The position numbers and the translations under genes are program-made. The notes beneath the pieces are model-generated. The model searched no databases, was not told the DNA's origin, and saw nothing but the letters and a program-made list of their open reading frames with translations. Below are positions 18,178 to 27,252 of a DNA stretch of 64,000 bases, piece after piece. Origin of the DNA: Prevotella jejuni. Its GTDB lineage: Bacteria > Bacteroidota > Bacteroidia > Bacteroidales > Bacteroidaceae. The stretch lies in NCBI RefSeq assembly GCF_900187995.1, contig NZ_FZNZ01000007.1:1-64000 (forward strand), read 5' to 3'. Position 1 is the first letter of the stretch. The number at the start of each line of letters is the position of its first letter.

Positions 18178-19542
18178 TTACGATAAAGCTAAATTAATCT
18201 TCTCTGCCATATCCACAGCTTGCTTGATTCTATCGCCCATACCGATACCATCTTTCAGATTACCAATAATATGTAAACTTGGATAAGCACGTTCTACGGC
18301 ATCAATAGTACGAAGGCGTGCATCCGTTTCGGGCATATATTGTGGAATAGCATGACTGTGCCTATAAATACGAATAACGTCGGCTCGGGTACCTTTGGGG
18401 TATCCCAACATCGTATGAAGGGACGTATTAACCAATTCTGTCAAATCTTCATCCGTCTTATTGAGATATTCTGGATGACAAGCACCACCAATGAAGAACG
18501 CATAATTAGCTCCATCCTTAGGCGAACGCCCCTGAAAACAAGCGGAAGGCATAAGAATTCCCAACACATTCTGTTTTTCTTTAGACGGTACTAACCCGCC
18601 AAAGGCATTCCAATGTACATCCCCTGTATTCTTCATTCCTACTCCAACCTCAATCACAGGAGCATAATAAAGATTGCTTAAATCGTCAAGTTGATCCTTA
18701 GGTAAGAAACTCAACAACTTTGGTAAGGCATAAGCAGGACAAGTTGTAACAACCTGCTCAGCTATTATAGTATTGTTACCCCAAGACAGTTTCCACTTAT
18801 CTCCTAACGGCTCTATACTTAGCTCTTTGCAATTCGTTAGGATCCTCTCATCACCTATCACTTTTCCTAACGCAGAAACAAGGCTACGGAAACCTCCACG
18901 AGTAGAGAAGACAGCCTTTGTTGCACGCTTTTCCCTGTCCGTTTTCGGTTGTTTTGCAAGTGCTATAGCCCCTTTGATAAAACTCCCATAACGCTGTTCT
19001 AAGTCGTAGAGTTTAGGCAAAGCAAGGCGAGTTGGTAATTGATAAGGATTACCAGCATACACGCCAGAGAGGAAAGGGTCGACTGCATAATCCACAAAAG
19101 ACCGTCCCAAGCGTCGTTCTGCGAGGCTTCCCACACTCTCATTAGGCTCTGTTCCCTTCTTACGCCATGGCTCACCAAGAATATGGAACTTATCTTTCAG
19201 CGTAAAGAGAGGAGTCGTTATAGCAGACCAAAGTCCAGAAGGTAAGGCATGGAAGCGTCCATCTTTCCATATCAAACGGCACTTAGCAGAACTCTGTGCC
19301 ACCTCCAGCGTACATTCATCACCTAACATATCGAAGAGTTCAGCCACTTCAGGATATTTAATAGTACCCGTACTCGGGCCTTGTTCCATCACAAAGCCGT
19401 CAACCTCTTCCGTCTGCATAAGTCCACCAATACGGTCAGTAGCCTCCAAGACCACAACATCTTGACCTTTACGACGCAGATAAGCAGCACAAGTAAGACC
19501 AGTAAGACCTGCACCAACGACAACTATCTTTCTTTCTTCCAT
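18178..19542 (-). CDS. hemG: Protoporphyrinogen oxidase (HemY/HemG-type flavoprotein)
   Basis: 454 aa FAD enzyme that oxidises protoporphyrinogen IX to protoporphyrin IX. The N-terminal dinucleotide fold VVGAGLTGLTCAAYL is followed by LEATDRIGGLMQT. The middle has DPFLSGVYAGNPYQLPTRLA, typical of the FAD-containing oxidase (called HemY in Bacillus, often named hemG in Bacteroidota), and the C-terminus has IIGNLKDGIGMGDRIKQA. It follows hemN by 67 bp on the same strand, so both are probably one unit. This type classically uses O2; the electron acceptor in an anaerobe is unknown. Confidence 0.88.
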   Translation of the reverse strand: MEERKIVVVGAGLTGLTCAAYLRRKGQDVVVLEATDRIGGLMQTEEVDGFVMEQGPSTGTIKYPEVAELFDMLGDECTLEVAQSSAKCRLIWKDGRFHALPSGLWSAITTPLFTLKDKFHILGEPWRKKGTEPNESVGSLAERRLGRSFVDYAVDPFLSGVYAGNPYQLPTRLALPKLYDLEQRYGSFIKGAIALAKQPKTDREKRATKAVFSTRGGFRSLVSALGKVIGDERILTNCKELSIEPLGDKWKLSWGNNTIIAEQVVTTCPAYALPKLLSFLPKDQLDDLSNLYYAPVIEVGVGMKNTGDVHWNAFGGLVPSKEKQNVLGILMPSACFQGRSPKDGANYAFFIGGACHPEYLNKTDEDLTELVNTSLHTMLGYPKGTRADVIRIYRHSHAIPQYMPETDARLRTIDAVERAYPSLHIIGNLKDGIGMGDRIKQAVDMAEKINLALS

Positions 19543-19609
19543 AATATTAATGCTATATAGATTCCTCTCCCAAAGTATCTCTCCCCAACGTAAAGGAAGC
19601 GTAAAACTT

Positions 19610-20974
19610 TTATATTGGCTTTGAAAACTTCTTATCCGTAGCCACCATCATCGGATCAAGTGCGGCAGCCACAGTACGAACAAAGGGATTTCCCTCCCCT
19701 GTCATCTCCAAGGTATTCTCTGTCAAACAAAGAATACCATCTCTTTCCATCTCTTGCAGACGCTCAACATCATAATTGATAGCCCCTTTCACGTCAGCTA
19801 CCGACACAGCAAGATCCTCCGCAATATGTGTCCAATCAATATGATAGTTACACATCAAACGTTCAATAACCTCACGTACTATACGCTCTTGTGGCGTTAA
19901 TTGGTAGCCTTTCCGGATAGGCAATGTATCTGCAGAGACTTCTGAAATATATTCGTCTATCGACTTTGTATTCTGTGCATAGGCAGTCTCTAATTGGCTG
20001 ATACCCGTCACACCGAAAGCATACACCTGTCCTGTTGTACGACGTGTACAATAACCTTGGAAGTTTCGATGTAGTCTATGAGATTGCAAAGCCTCAGATA
20101 GTTCATCATCAGGAAGTACAAAATGGTCCAAACCAACACTAAGATAACCCGCCTCATGCAGCACATCTTTAGCCTTTTGGAACATCAAAGCCTTCTCCTC
20201 CGTATCAGGAAGACCAGCCTTTTCAAGTATCATCTGACGTTTAAATATCCATGGGCAGTGTCCATAACTAAATGTTGTAACACGGTCGGGGCGCATTGCT
20301 ACAGCACGCTCTATCGTCTTCTTAAAGCTATCCGATGTCTGAAGTGGTAAGCCAAAGAGGAAATCCATATTAATATTAACACCCGCATTACGGAGAATTG
20401 CCACTATTTCCTCTGTTGGCAATTCAGAAGGCGTACGATTAACAAGCCTCAACACCTCTTCATTGAAGTCCTGTACACCTAAACTAAAACGATTAAATCG
20501 TGCATCCAACAGTCCTTGCCAGTCCTTTGCTGTTAGATAACCTGGATGACATTCTATGGCTATCTCAGGCTGTTCTATCGTAGAAAAGAGTGACAGCAGA
20601 TGCTCATTCAGCTCTTTAAGAACACTTACAGGCATAGCAGTTGGACTACCACCGCCATAATGAATCTGCGATATACGTCTACTTTTATCTATATGCTTTG
20701 CTACGAGATCTATCTCCTTATGCAACGCTTGCACATAAGCTTCAATACGCTCTTCCTTTGCCATAGGGTAAGAGTTGCAGCCACAATAATGACACAGACG
20801 CCGACAGAAAGGCATATGAAAATAAAAGGAAAGCTTCTTCTCACGCACCTCATTGCTATAATCAACCTCCTTCAAAAACTCTTCCCCAGTAAAAGGTCGG
20901 AAGAAGTTAGCTGGTGGATAACTCGTATAACGAGGTACAGATACATTGTATTTATCAATCAGTTCTTGCTTCAT
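19610..20974 (-). CDS. hemN: Oxygen-independent coproporphyrinogen III oxidase
   Basis: 454 aa radical SAM enzyme converting coproporphyrinogen III to protoporphyrinogen IX without oxygen. The 4Fe-4S motif is CRRLCHYCGC (Cys57, Cys61, Cys64, with Cys66 as in E. coli HemN). IHYGGGSPTAM and the C-terminal HemN domain (from about 360) are present. A TTG start at 20998 would add 8 residues, but it overlaps the -7 box, so the ATG at 20974 is taken. Its promoter carries the operator-like sequence also found before the TonB-dependent receptor gene. Confidence 0.94.
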   Translation of the reverse strand: MKQELIDKYNVSVPRYTSYPPANFFRPFTGEEFLKEVDYSNEVREKKLSFYFHMPFCRRLCHYCGCNSYPMAKEERIEAYVQALHKEIDLVAKHIDKSRRISQIHYGGGSPTAMPVSVLKELNEHLLSLFSTIEQPEIAIECHPGYLTAKDWQGLLDARFNRFSLGVQDFNEEVLRLVNRTPSELPTEEIVAILRNAGVNINMDFLFGLPLQTSDSFKKTIERAVAMRPDRVTTFSYGHCPWIFKRQMILEKAGLPDTEEKALMFQKAKDVLHEAGYLSVGLDHFVLPDDELSEALQSHRLHRNFQGYCTRRTTGQVYAFGVTGISQLETAYAQNTKSIDEYISEVSADTLPIRKGYQLTPQERIVREVIERLMCNYHIDWTHIAEDLAVSVADVKGAINYDVERLQEMERDGILCLTENTLEMTGEGNPFVRTVAAALDPMMVATDKKFSKPI

Positions 20975-20995
20975 TCGTCGAAATAAATTATATGA

Positions 20996-21026
20996 CAAAG
21001 GTACGAATACCTCCTAACATAAACAA
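20996..21026 (-). promoter_or_regulatory. Promoter of hemN-hemG
   Basis: Minus strand: TTG (21026-21024), 20 bp, TACCTTTG (21003-20996). The leader would be only about 15-20 nt. Confidence 0.85.
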
Positions 21027-21044
21027 TCCTCATTTATAAGGAAA
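21022..21044 (-). promoter_or_regulatory. Operator-like 23 bp element at the hemN promoter
   Basis: Read on the minus strand it contains CCTTATAAATGAGG, an imperfect dyad (CCT.AT..AT.AGG), ending in the -33 TTG. All 23 bases are identical to 24588-24610 upstream of the TonB-dependent receptor, at the same 18 bp distance from TACCTTTG. Probably the site of a shared heme/iron or redox regulator (inference). Confidence 0.7.
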
Positions 21045-21158
21045 GCACTATACACTTCCAAACCTTACTCTACTATGCTTTTACTCGAATAGATCATTAG
21101 GCTACAATATGTGAGCAGTTTGGTTTAAAGCTATGTTCTTCAGTAAAGAAACCATGGC

Positions 21159-22361
21159 TTATTCTTCCTTTTTAAAGGCTGATAAAACATAGATGAGGCT
21201 GACGATAGCCACCACTGTCTCAGCTATATAAAGACCACGATAGTCGAAGATATGCGCCACCGTTCCCGCTAATACCGCAACGAGCAGACCGCTTACATGA
21301 CTAATAACAATTTGTATGGTAAAGTCAGTCCCTTCTCTACCAGGACGTACGCATCGCATGGCTGTAGTGTAAAGAACCACAGTTGCCAATCCGTAACAAG
21401 CTTGGATATATATGATTCCGATGACAAATGCAGTCTTGTTAAAGACGGCAAAAGTCATTGCAAGGAAGTAGATAGGTGCCAGTATAATAAGTCCTGCAAT
21501 AATAATACGAGCCTTATAAATTCCAATTCGCCGTATGAGAACTCCAGAAAACCACGCCATAACGAAGGAAGCAGCAGTTCCGACGATACCCGTAAGGAAT
21601 CCTATCTCCTTCATATCGTACCCCTTATCAACGAGGTAAGGACGCATCATGGAAAGAATACCGATGATTCCCATATAATACAGCAGCAAGAAACCTATCT
21701 GTGGCCATATCTCCTTACGTCCAAAGAAGCTAAAGATGTCAGTCCACTTGGCACGTTCTCTCGGTTTCTCATTCTCTATCTTGATATAAGGATTAAACAT
21801 TAAAGGAATAATCATCATACAAACAAACAAGGCTAAACAGGGTACTACTACATTCCAACCATAGCTTTTCAGTAAGATAAGTAAGACTCCTCCACCAATG
21901 ACAGCACCTCCGAAGGCTCCCATAGACTGCATACTATTGAGCATACTATGGTCGTGCTTCTTAAAAGAAAGGATGGCAAGCGCGTCTGTAGCAATGTCTT
22001 GTGTAGCCGAAGCAAGCATAGAGATAGACGCCAAAATAACCACAAGCATGATTTCTGAACGTACATTAATCAGCCCTGTGGCTAAGAGTGCAACGGCATA
22101 TATCAACTCTGTAGCGATAATCGTACGTTTGTAGTCACGCACTGTTACGCAGTGGCGGTCAACAAAAGGTGACCATAGGAACTTGATCGTCCATGGAACT
22201 CGGACAAGGTTTAGCAAACCAATGGTTGCAAGACTATATTGACCTTCCCTCATGATAACCTGTAAGGCTGTCATAAGAAAGGATGACGGTACCATCTGTG
22301 CGATATATAGACAGAAGAACGTACCAAAACTTAGTTTCTTTGATGAAATGCTGTTGAACAT
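21159..22361 (-). CDS. MFS permease, AmpG / RhtX-FptX type
   Basis: 400 aa integral membrane protein with about 12 hydrophobic segments. The early motif TIGLLNLVRVPWTIKFLWSP followed by FVDRH is typical of the AmpG/RhtX/FptX branch of the major facilitator superfamily, as is the SATQDIATDALAI segment. Members import muropeptides (AmpG) or carry ferric siderophores across the inner membrane (FptX, RhtX). It starts 111 bp after the TonB-dependent receptor gene on the same strand, which favours a siderophore or porphyrin role; AmpG function remains possible. Confidence 0.75.
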   Translation of the reverse strand: MFNSISSKKLSFGTFFCLYIAQMVPSSFLMTALQVIMREGQYSLATIGLLNLVRVPWTIKFLWSPFVDRHCVTVRDYKRTIIATELIYAVALLATGLINVRSEIMLVVILASISMLASATQDIATDALAILSFKKHDHSMLNSMQSMGAFGGAVIGGGVLLILLKSYGWNVVVPCLALFVCMMIIPLMFNPYIKIENEKPRERAKWTDIFSFFGRKEIWPQIGFLLLYYMGIIGILSMMRPYLVDKGYDMKEIGFLTGIVGTAASFVMAWFSGVLIRRIGIYKARIIIAGLIILAPIYFLAMTFAVFNKTAFVIGIIYIQACYGLATVVLYTTAMRCVRPGREGTDFTIQIVISHVSGLLVAVLAGTVAHIFDYRGLYIAETVVAIVSLIYVLSAFKKEE

Positions 22362-22472
22362 GTAGTGAATTATATAAATAGAGCAACGTGTTACATATCA
22401 TGAGAAAGGACTTTAGGAGAAGTGAGCTGAAATAGCTGTAGCATCCTTTTCCTCCAATCCTTCATCCCGTCC

Positions 22473-24530
22473 TTAGAATGTCACGCTGAGGGAAGTACCA
22501 AAGGTAAGAGGCTTACCCTTCTGTGCATAGTTACCAGTTGACATCTTGAAACTGTACGCTATATAGTCAGTTCCTGTCAAATTCTTACCCCAAAAATCCC
22601 ATGTGAATATACCTTTTGTGATACTAACCTTTGCATTAAGCGTCCCATAGAAGTTCTGGCGAACGACATTGTCATCAGCCCAATAGATACGACCGAGCCC
22701 TGTAAAGCCTGCATTAACGACAATCTTATCAAACCAACCTGCCTGCAAAATGGTGTAAGTCCCATCTATTGAGAGTGTGTGGTTAGGCACCATTGGAAGT
22801 CTATTACCCGAGAAATCCTCTGCAGCACTCTTCTTATATTCCAAGTAACGAGCGTGGGTGTAACCATAGTTCATACTAAACTGTAAGCTCTTTATTGGAT
22901 GATAAGCAAGTGAAAGTTCGAATCCCTTACTATCCGTATGTCCTGCATTCGCAATTAGATTACCCACAGCAGGGACCGTATAGGTAGTCTGCATGTGTCG
23001 CCAATCAATGTAGAAAAGATCTGCTTCAGCTGTCAATCGTCCATTCAAGAACTTTAGTCGCGCCCCTACCTCGTAATTCCAGCTGTATTCTGGGTCGTAT
23101 GCACGCTCTGCATCAGTCTTGAAGATTGTATTAAATCCACCAGGCTTATAACCACGAGTGACACTCGCATAGTAGAGATTGTCCCTGTTTGTAAGATATT
23201 GAAGCGTAAACTTAGGAGTGAACTGACGGAAGTTAGCAATACTAATAAAGTCCTTTACATGTGCATTAGCACCTGTTGTTAACGTTACCTTATCTTGATT
23301 GTAGTCTATTTTCGCATGCTCATAATCAAAGCGTAAACCAACAGTTGCCGATAACCCCCTCCATATATTATAAGAACTCTGATGATAGATAGCATAACCC
23401 GCTGTAGGGTTCTTATAGGAAGTTGGAGTAGAGAAATCCTTTGTATAATAGCTTGTTTCTATAAAGGGGTTAGAATGGAGTAGCATACCAAACATACCAA
23501 TAATCCACTGATAACGACCTTTATCATTCGATTTCAAGGTTAGCTCTTGTGAAAGCATATTCTGATGATAACTATTATCAGCATAGAAGAGGTCCTTTGG
23601 TGTGAAATCTTGGTCTATCCCTTGATGTGATTTGATGAATTGATAAGACGTCTGACTATTGAAACTAATACGACTATTCTCATATCGAGCATTAAGACCT
23701 GTTGTTGAAATCAAACGTTTGTAAGTGCTATTGCGGTTATAACTAATAGGTGATAGTGCATCTTTCGTAAGGTCGTATGGCGCATATGGATAACCATTCT
23801 GCTTACTATGAGTAAGCGTACTATTGAGATGAATAAGCCAATTTGTGGTTGGTCGCCAGTAAAGTCCGAGTCGTCCTTCAACCTCATTCACCTTATCCGC
23901 CTTAACATTCAGGAACTGATTGGTGAACATACCATCGTTATGATGATAAGAAATAGCACTTGACAAACCAAGTTTATCAGTCAGCTTAGAGTAGTTAGAA
24001 GCCTGTGCTACAACGTCGTTATACCTTCCATAGCCTACTTTTATACGTGTCTTCTGATAATCAAGAGGGTTATGTGTGTAGACATTGATAACACCTGCTA
24101 TAGTGTTGCGCCCATATAAGGTTCCTTGTGGACCTCGAAACACATCTACAGCAGCAATATCACTGAGGTCAATATTAAATGCTGAAGACTCAAAATGAGG
24201 CACACCATCTACATAGAAACCCACAGCAGAACCCTTCGTCTTTGCTCCGATACCACGAATAAAGATAGGTGTGTTAGCATATGAACCATAGTTGGGCATG
24301 TAAAAGTTAGGCATAACTGCCGTTAACTCCTTCAAATTCACAATTTGTTGGTTCAGTAATTGCTGACTGTTAATGGTTGAAACTGCAATAGAAGTTAGGT
24401 TTCTTTTGTTCTGCTTGAAGTCAGTAACGACTACTTCGTTAAGTGATACATCTTTGTTCACTACTGAGTCTGGAGTCACTCCAGCTACCCCACTGATAGC
24501 AAGGGATGCAAGTAATAAGGTATTTAACAT
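22473..24530 (-). CDS. TonB-dependent outer-membrane receptor (siderophore/heme type)
   Basis: 685 aa with a signal peptide (about 1-17). The plug domain (about 30-150) holds VDVFRGPQGTLYGRNTIAGV, the classic ferric-siderophore receptor signature, and the 22-strand barrel ends in the aromatic terminus SLSVTF. There is no carboxypeptidase-like N-terminal domain, unlike the SusC proteins here. The frame continues upstream to 24599, but that part overlaps the promoter, so the Met at 24530 is the start. The promoter shares its operator-like site with hemN. The ligand is not determinable; iron chelate or porphyrin is most likely. Confidence 0.88.
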   Translation of the reverse strand: MLNTLLLASLAISGVAGVTPDSVVNKDVSLNEVVVTDFKQNKRNLTSIAVSTINSQQLLNQQIVNLKELTAVMPNFYMPNYGSYANTPIFIRGIGAKTKGSAVGFYVDGVPHFESSAFNIDLSDIAAVDVFRGPQGTLYGRNTIAGVINVYTHNPLDYQKTRIKVGYGRYNDVVAQASNYSKLTDKLGLSSAISYHHNDGMFTNQFLNVKADKVNEVEGRLGLYWRPTTNWLIHLNSTLTHSKQNGYPYAPYDLTKDALSPISYNRNSTYKRLISTTGLNARYENSRISFNSQTSYQFIKSHQGIDQDFTPKDLFYADNSYHQNMLSQELTLKSNDKGRYQWIIGMFGMLLHSNPFIETSYYTKDFSTPTSYKNPTAGYAIYHQSSYNIWRGLSATVGLRFDYEHAKIDYNQDKVTLTTGANAHVKDFISIANFRQFTPKFTLQYLTNRDNLYYASVTRGYKPGGFNTIFKTDAERAYDPEYSWNYEVGARLKFLNGRLTAEADLFYIDWRHMQTTYTVPAVGNLIANAGHTDSKGFELSLAYHPIKSLQFSMNYGYTHARYLEYKKSAAEDFSGNRLPMVPNHTLSIDGTYTILQAGWFDKIVVNAGFTGLGRIYWADDNVVRQNFYGTLNAKVSITKGIFTWDFWGKNLTGTDYIAYSFKMSTGNYAQKGKPLTFGTSLSVTF

Positions 24531-24561
24531 AAAGATGGTTTTTGTTAATGTTTTTGTGTTG

Positions 24562-24592
24562 CAAAGGTACAGATAATGACTTTTTCGAACAA
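24562..24592 (-). promoter_or_regulatory. Promoter of the TonB-dependent receptor
   Basis: Minus strand: TTG (24592-24590), 20 bp, TACCTTTG (24569-24562). Leader of about 28 nt. Confidence 0.85.
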
Positions 24593-24610
24593 TCCTCATT
24601 TATAAGGAAA
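24588..24610 (-). promoter_or_regulatory. Operator-like 23 bp element at the receptor promoter
   Basis: Identical over 23 bases to 21022-21044, with the dyad CCTTATAAATGAGG directly upstream of the -33 TTG. Flanking bases differ from the hemN copy, so the identity is local and not a large duplication. Confidence 0.7.
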
Positions 24611-24725
24611 TTAAATATTACCACTAAAAAGAATAAAAGCTAATTATCAGCACAAAACAGCAATTTGATATGTTTTCTTTTGTGTTTTTTGCAGGTTTTT
24701 ATTTTCAAATATAAAGGAAAAAGTG

Positions 24726-24733
24726 TATCTTTG
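24726..24733 (+). promoter_or_regulatory. -7 box of gyrB
   Basis: TATCTTTG, 29 bp before the gyrB ATG. No -33 TTG at the usual spacing. Confidence 0.6.
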
Positions 24734-24762
24734 CATACTAGTAAGTACAATCAGAAACAACA

Positions 24763-26736
24763 ATGACGGCAAATCCAGAAAACGAGAATAATTACTCCGC
24801 CAGTAACATTCAGGTCTTAGAAGGCTTGGAAGCAGTGCGCAAGCGTCCTGCTATGTACATTGGTGACATCAGTGAAAAGGGACTCCATCACTTGATAAAC
24901 GAGACCGTTGATAACTCTATTGACGAGGCCATGGCGGGCTACTGTCATAATATTGAAGTTACGATAAACGAGGATAACTCCATTACCGTTGAAGATGACG
25001 GTCGTGGTATCCCTGTTGATATGCACGAAAAGCTGCATAAGAGCGCCCTTGAGGTCGTGATGACCGTCCTCCACGCTGGTGGTAAGTTTGACAAGGGGTC
25101 ATACAAAGTCAGCGGTGGTTTGCATGGTGTGGGTGTGAGTTGTGTAAATGCTCTCTCTACACACATGATGTCTCAGGTCTTTCGTAATGGTAAGATCTAT
25201 CAGCAGGAGTACGAGAAAGGAAAGCCTCTCTACCCAGTGAAGGTTGTTGGTGAGACCGATAAGACGGGTACACGACAACAGTTCTGGCCAGACCCAGATA
25301 TCTTCTCTACGACAGTCTACCAATGGTCAATCGTAGCACGCCGTATGCGTGAGTTGGCTTATCTCAATGCTGGTATTAAGATTACACTTACCGACCTTCG
25401 TCCAGACCCAGAGACAGGTAAGACACGTACAGAAGTCTTCCATGCTAAGGACGGTTTGAAGGAGTTTGTTCGTTATGTTGACCGCCATCGTCAGCATCTC
25501 TTCGATGATGTTATCTATCTCAAGACCGAGAAGCAAAACATTCCTATCGAGGTGGCTGTGATGTACAACACTGATTATACAGAGAACATCCACTCATACG
25601 TTAACAATATCAATACTATCGAGGGAGGTACTCACTTGCAGGGTTTCCGTGCTGCATTGACTCGTACACTGAAGGCATACGCGGACAACGACCCACAGAT
25701 TTCAAAGCAGTTAGAGAAGGCTAAGATTGAAATAGCAGGTGAAGACTTCCGCGAGGGATTGACAGCTGTCATCTCTATCAAGGTTGCTGAACCACAGTTT
25801 GAGGGTCAGACAAAGACGAAACTGGGTAACAGTGAGGTCGCAGGAGCCGTACAGCAGGCTGTTGGTGAGGCGCTGACTGATTATCTTGAGGAACATCCTA
25901 ACGAGGCAAAGATGATTTGTAACAAGGTTATCCTTGCTGCTACAGCTCGTGTGGCAGCCCGTAAGGCACGTGAAAGCGTACAGCGTAAGAACGTGATGAG
26001 CGGTGGAGGTTTGCCTGGTAAGCTCGCTGACTGTTCTAACAAGGACCCTAAGGACTGTGAGATCTTCCTCGTCGAGGGTGATTCTGCCGGTGGTTCTGCT
26101 AAGCAGGGACGAGACCGTTATACACAGGCTATCCTTCCTCTCCGTGGTAAAATTCTGAATGTAGAGAAGGTTCAGCGTCATCGTGTATTCGAGGCTGAGT
26201 CTGTTATGAATATTATTCAGTCTATCGGCGTCCGCTTTGGAGTAGAGGGTGAAGGCGACTTTGAGGCTAACACTGATAAACTCCGCTATGATAAGATTAT
26301 CATAATGACCGATGCCGACGTCGATGGTTCCCACATCGACACACTGATTATGACTCTTTTCTATCGTTATATGCCGAAGGTTATCGAGCACGGACACCTC
26401 TACATTGCTACGCCTCCGCTCTATAAGTGTACTTACAAGAAGGTTAGTGAGTATTGCTACACTGAGCAACAGCGCCAGGCCTTCATTGATAAGTATGCAA
26501 ATGGCGATGAAGAAGACAAGGCTATACACACACAACGTTACAAAGGTCTTGGTGAGATGAACCCAGAACAGCTTTGGGAGACAACTATGGACCCAAAGAC
26601 ACGACTCTTGAAGCAGGTTACTATCGAGAATGCTGCTGATGCTGATGAGATCTTCTCTATGCTAATGGGCGATGATGTTGAGCCTCGTCGTGAGTTTATC
26701 GAGAAGAATGCGACCTACGCTAACATTGATGCATAA
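24763..26736 (+). CDS. gyrB: DNA gyrase subunit B
   Basis: 657 aa ATPase subunit of gyrase. The GHKL ATP site is shown by LINETVDNSIDEAMAGY, DDGRGIPVD and the GGLHGVGVSCVNALS lid. The transducer follows and then the TOPRIM domain with EGDSAGGSAKQGRD, PLRGKILNVEK and MTDADVDGSHI. The C-terminus has RYKGLGEMNPEQLW. At 657 aa it lacks the roughly 165-residue insert of E. coli GyrB, as in most phyla. The GyrB versus ParE call rests on sequence style and length. Confidence 0.92.
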   Translation: MTANPENENNYSASNIQVLEGLEAVRKRPAMYIGDISEKGLHHLINETVDNSIDEAMAGYCHNIEVTINEDNSITVEDDGRGIPVDMHEKLHKSALEVVMTVLHAGGKFDKGSYKVSGGLHGVGVSCVNALSTHMMSQVFRNGKIYQQEYEKGKPLYPVKVVGETDKTGTRQQFWPDPDIFSTTVYQWSIVARRMRELAYLNAGIKITLTDLRPDPETGKTRTEVFHAKDGLKEFVRYVDRHRQHLFDDVIYLKTEKQNIPIEVAVMYNTDYTENIHSYVNNINTIEGGTHLQGFRAALTRTLKAYADNDPQISKQLEKAKIEIAGEDFREGLTAVISIKVAEPQFEGQTKTKLGNSEVAGAVQQAVGEALTDYLEEHPNEAKMICNKVILAATARVAARKARESVQRKNVMSGGGLPGKLADCSNKDPKDCEIFLVEGDSAGGSAKQGRDRYTQAILPLRGKILNVEKVQRHRVFEAESVMNIIQSIGVRFGVEGEGDFEANTDKLRYDKIIIMTDADVDGSHIDTLIMTLFYRYMPKVIEHGHLYIATPPLYKCTYKKVSEYCYTEQQRQAFIDKYANGDEEDKAIHTQRYKGLGEMNPEQLWETTMDPKTRLLKQVTIENAADADEIFSMLMGDDVEPRREFIEKNATYANIDA

Positions 26737-26785
26737 GCCTATTGCAATATACTAAAAGCAGCCTTTTAAGGCTAAGAATATAATG

Positions 26786-26826
26786 AAGACTCCCTTTCTC
26801 ACGGAATGAGAAAGGGAGTCTTTTTC
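26786..26826 (+). terminator. Terminator of gyrB
   Basis: Perfect 15 bp stem AAGACTCCCTTTCTC / GAGAAAGGGAGTCTT with a 7-base loop and a T run. Confidence 0.93.
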
Positions 26827-26830
26827 TTTT

Positions 26831-27252
26831 ACCCATCCGTCTTCTTGAGTGATAGGGTTGGCGTTATGAAATCAGAAAGATCTATACAAAAGCAAGAAAT
26901 ATTTGCGTTATACCATAAGTAAATACATGGTTCACCTTTGTTATTCTGCTATTTTCTCTTTTTTGACGATAGTCATAAAAAGACCTTACTATCCGTCTTC
27001 TAATTTTACATTATGGGTTAATGCGTAGGCTATTGATGGTTGAATATATTGCTATGATACTTATAATACCCCTGAAAATCAGTTCTTTCAGCTTACTTAA
27101 ACACCTTATCTTATTGTGTAGATAGCGTATTAAAACTATGCTAAAAGTCCCTTTCAAAAAATTATTAATTGTCTATATTACTCCTATAAACACTTATATT
27201 CTCTCTTCTAATAGCTCTTTTCTCTACATAAATTTCTCTTAAAAAGAAATAA
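26831..27252. other. AT-rich intergenic region before the AraC gene
   Basis: About 420 bp, AT-rich, without a convincing ORF, hairpin or repeat. The promoter of the AraC gene is not obvious. Confidence 0.3.

Noticed and set aside
25711..26535. 274-codon ORF antisense to gyrB
   Set aside because: A long shadow frame caused by the codon bias of gyrB; no start signals or known domain.
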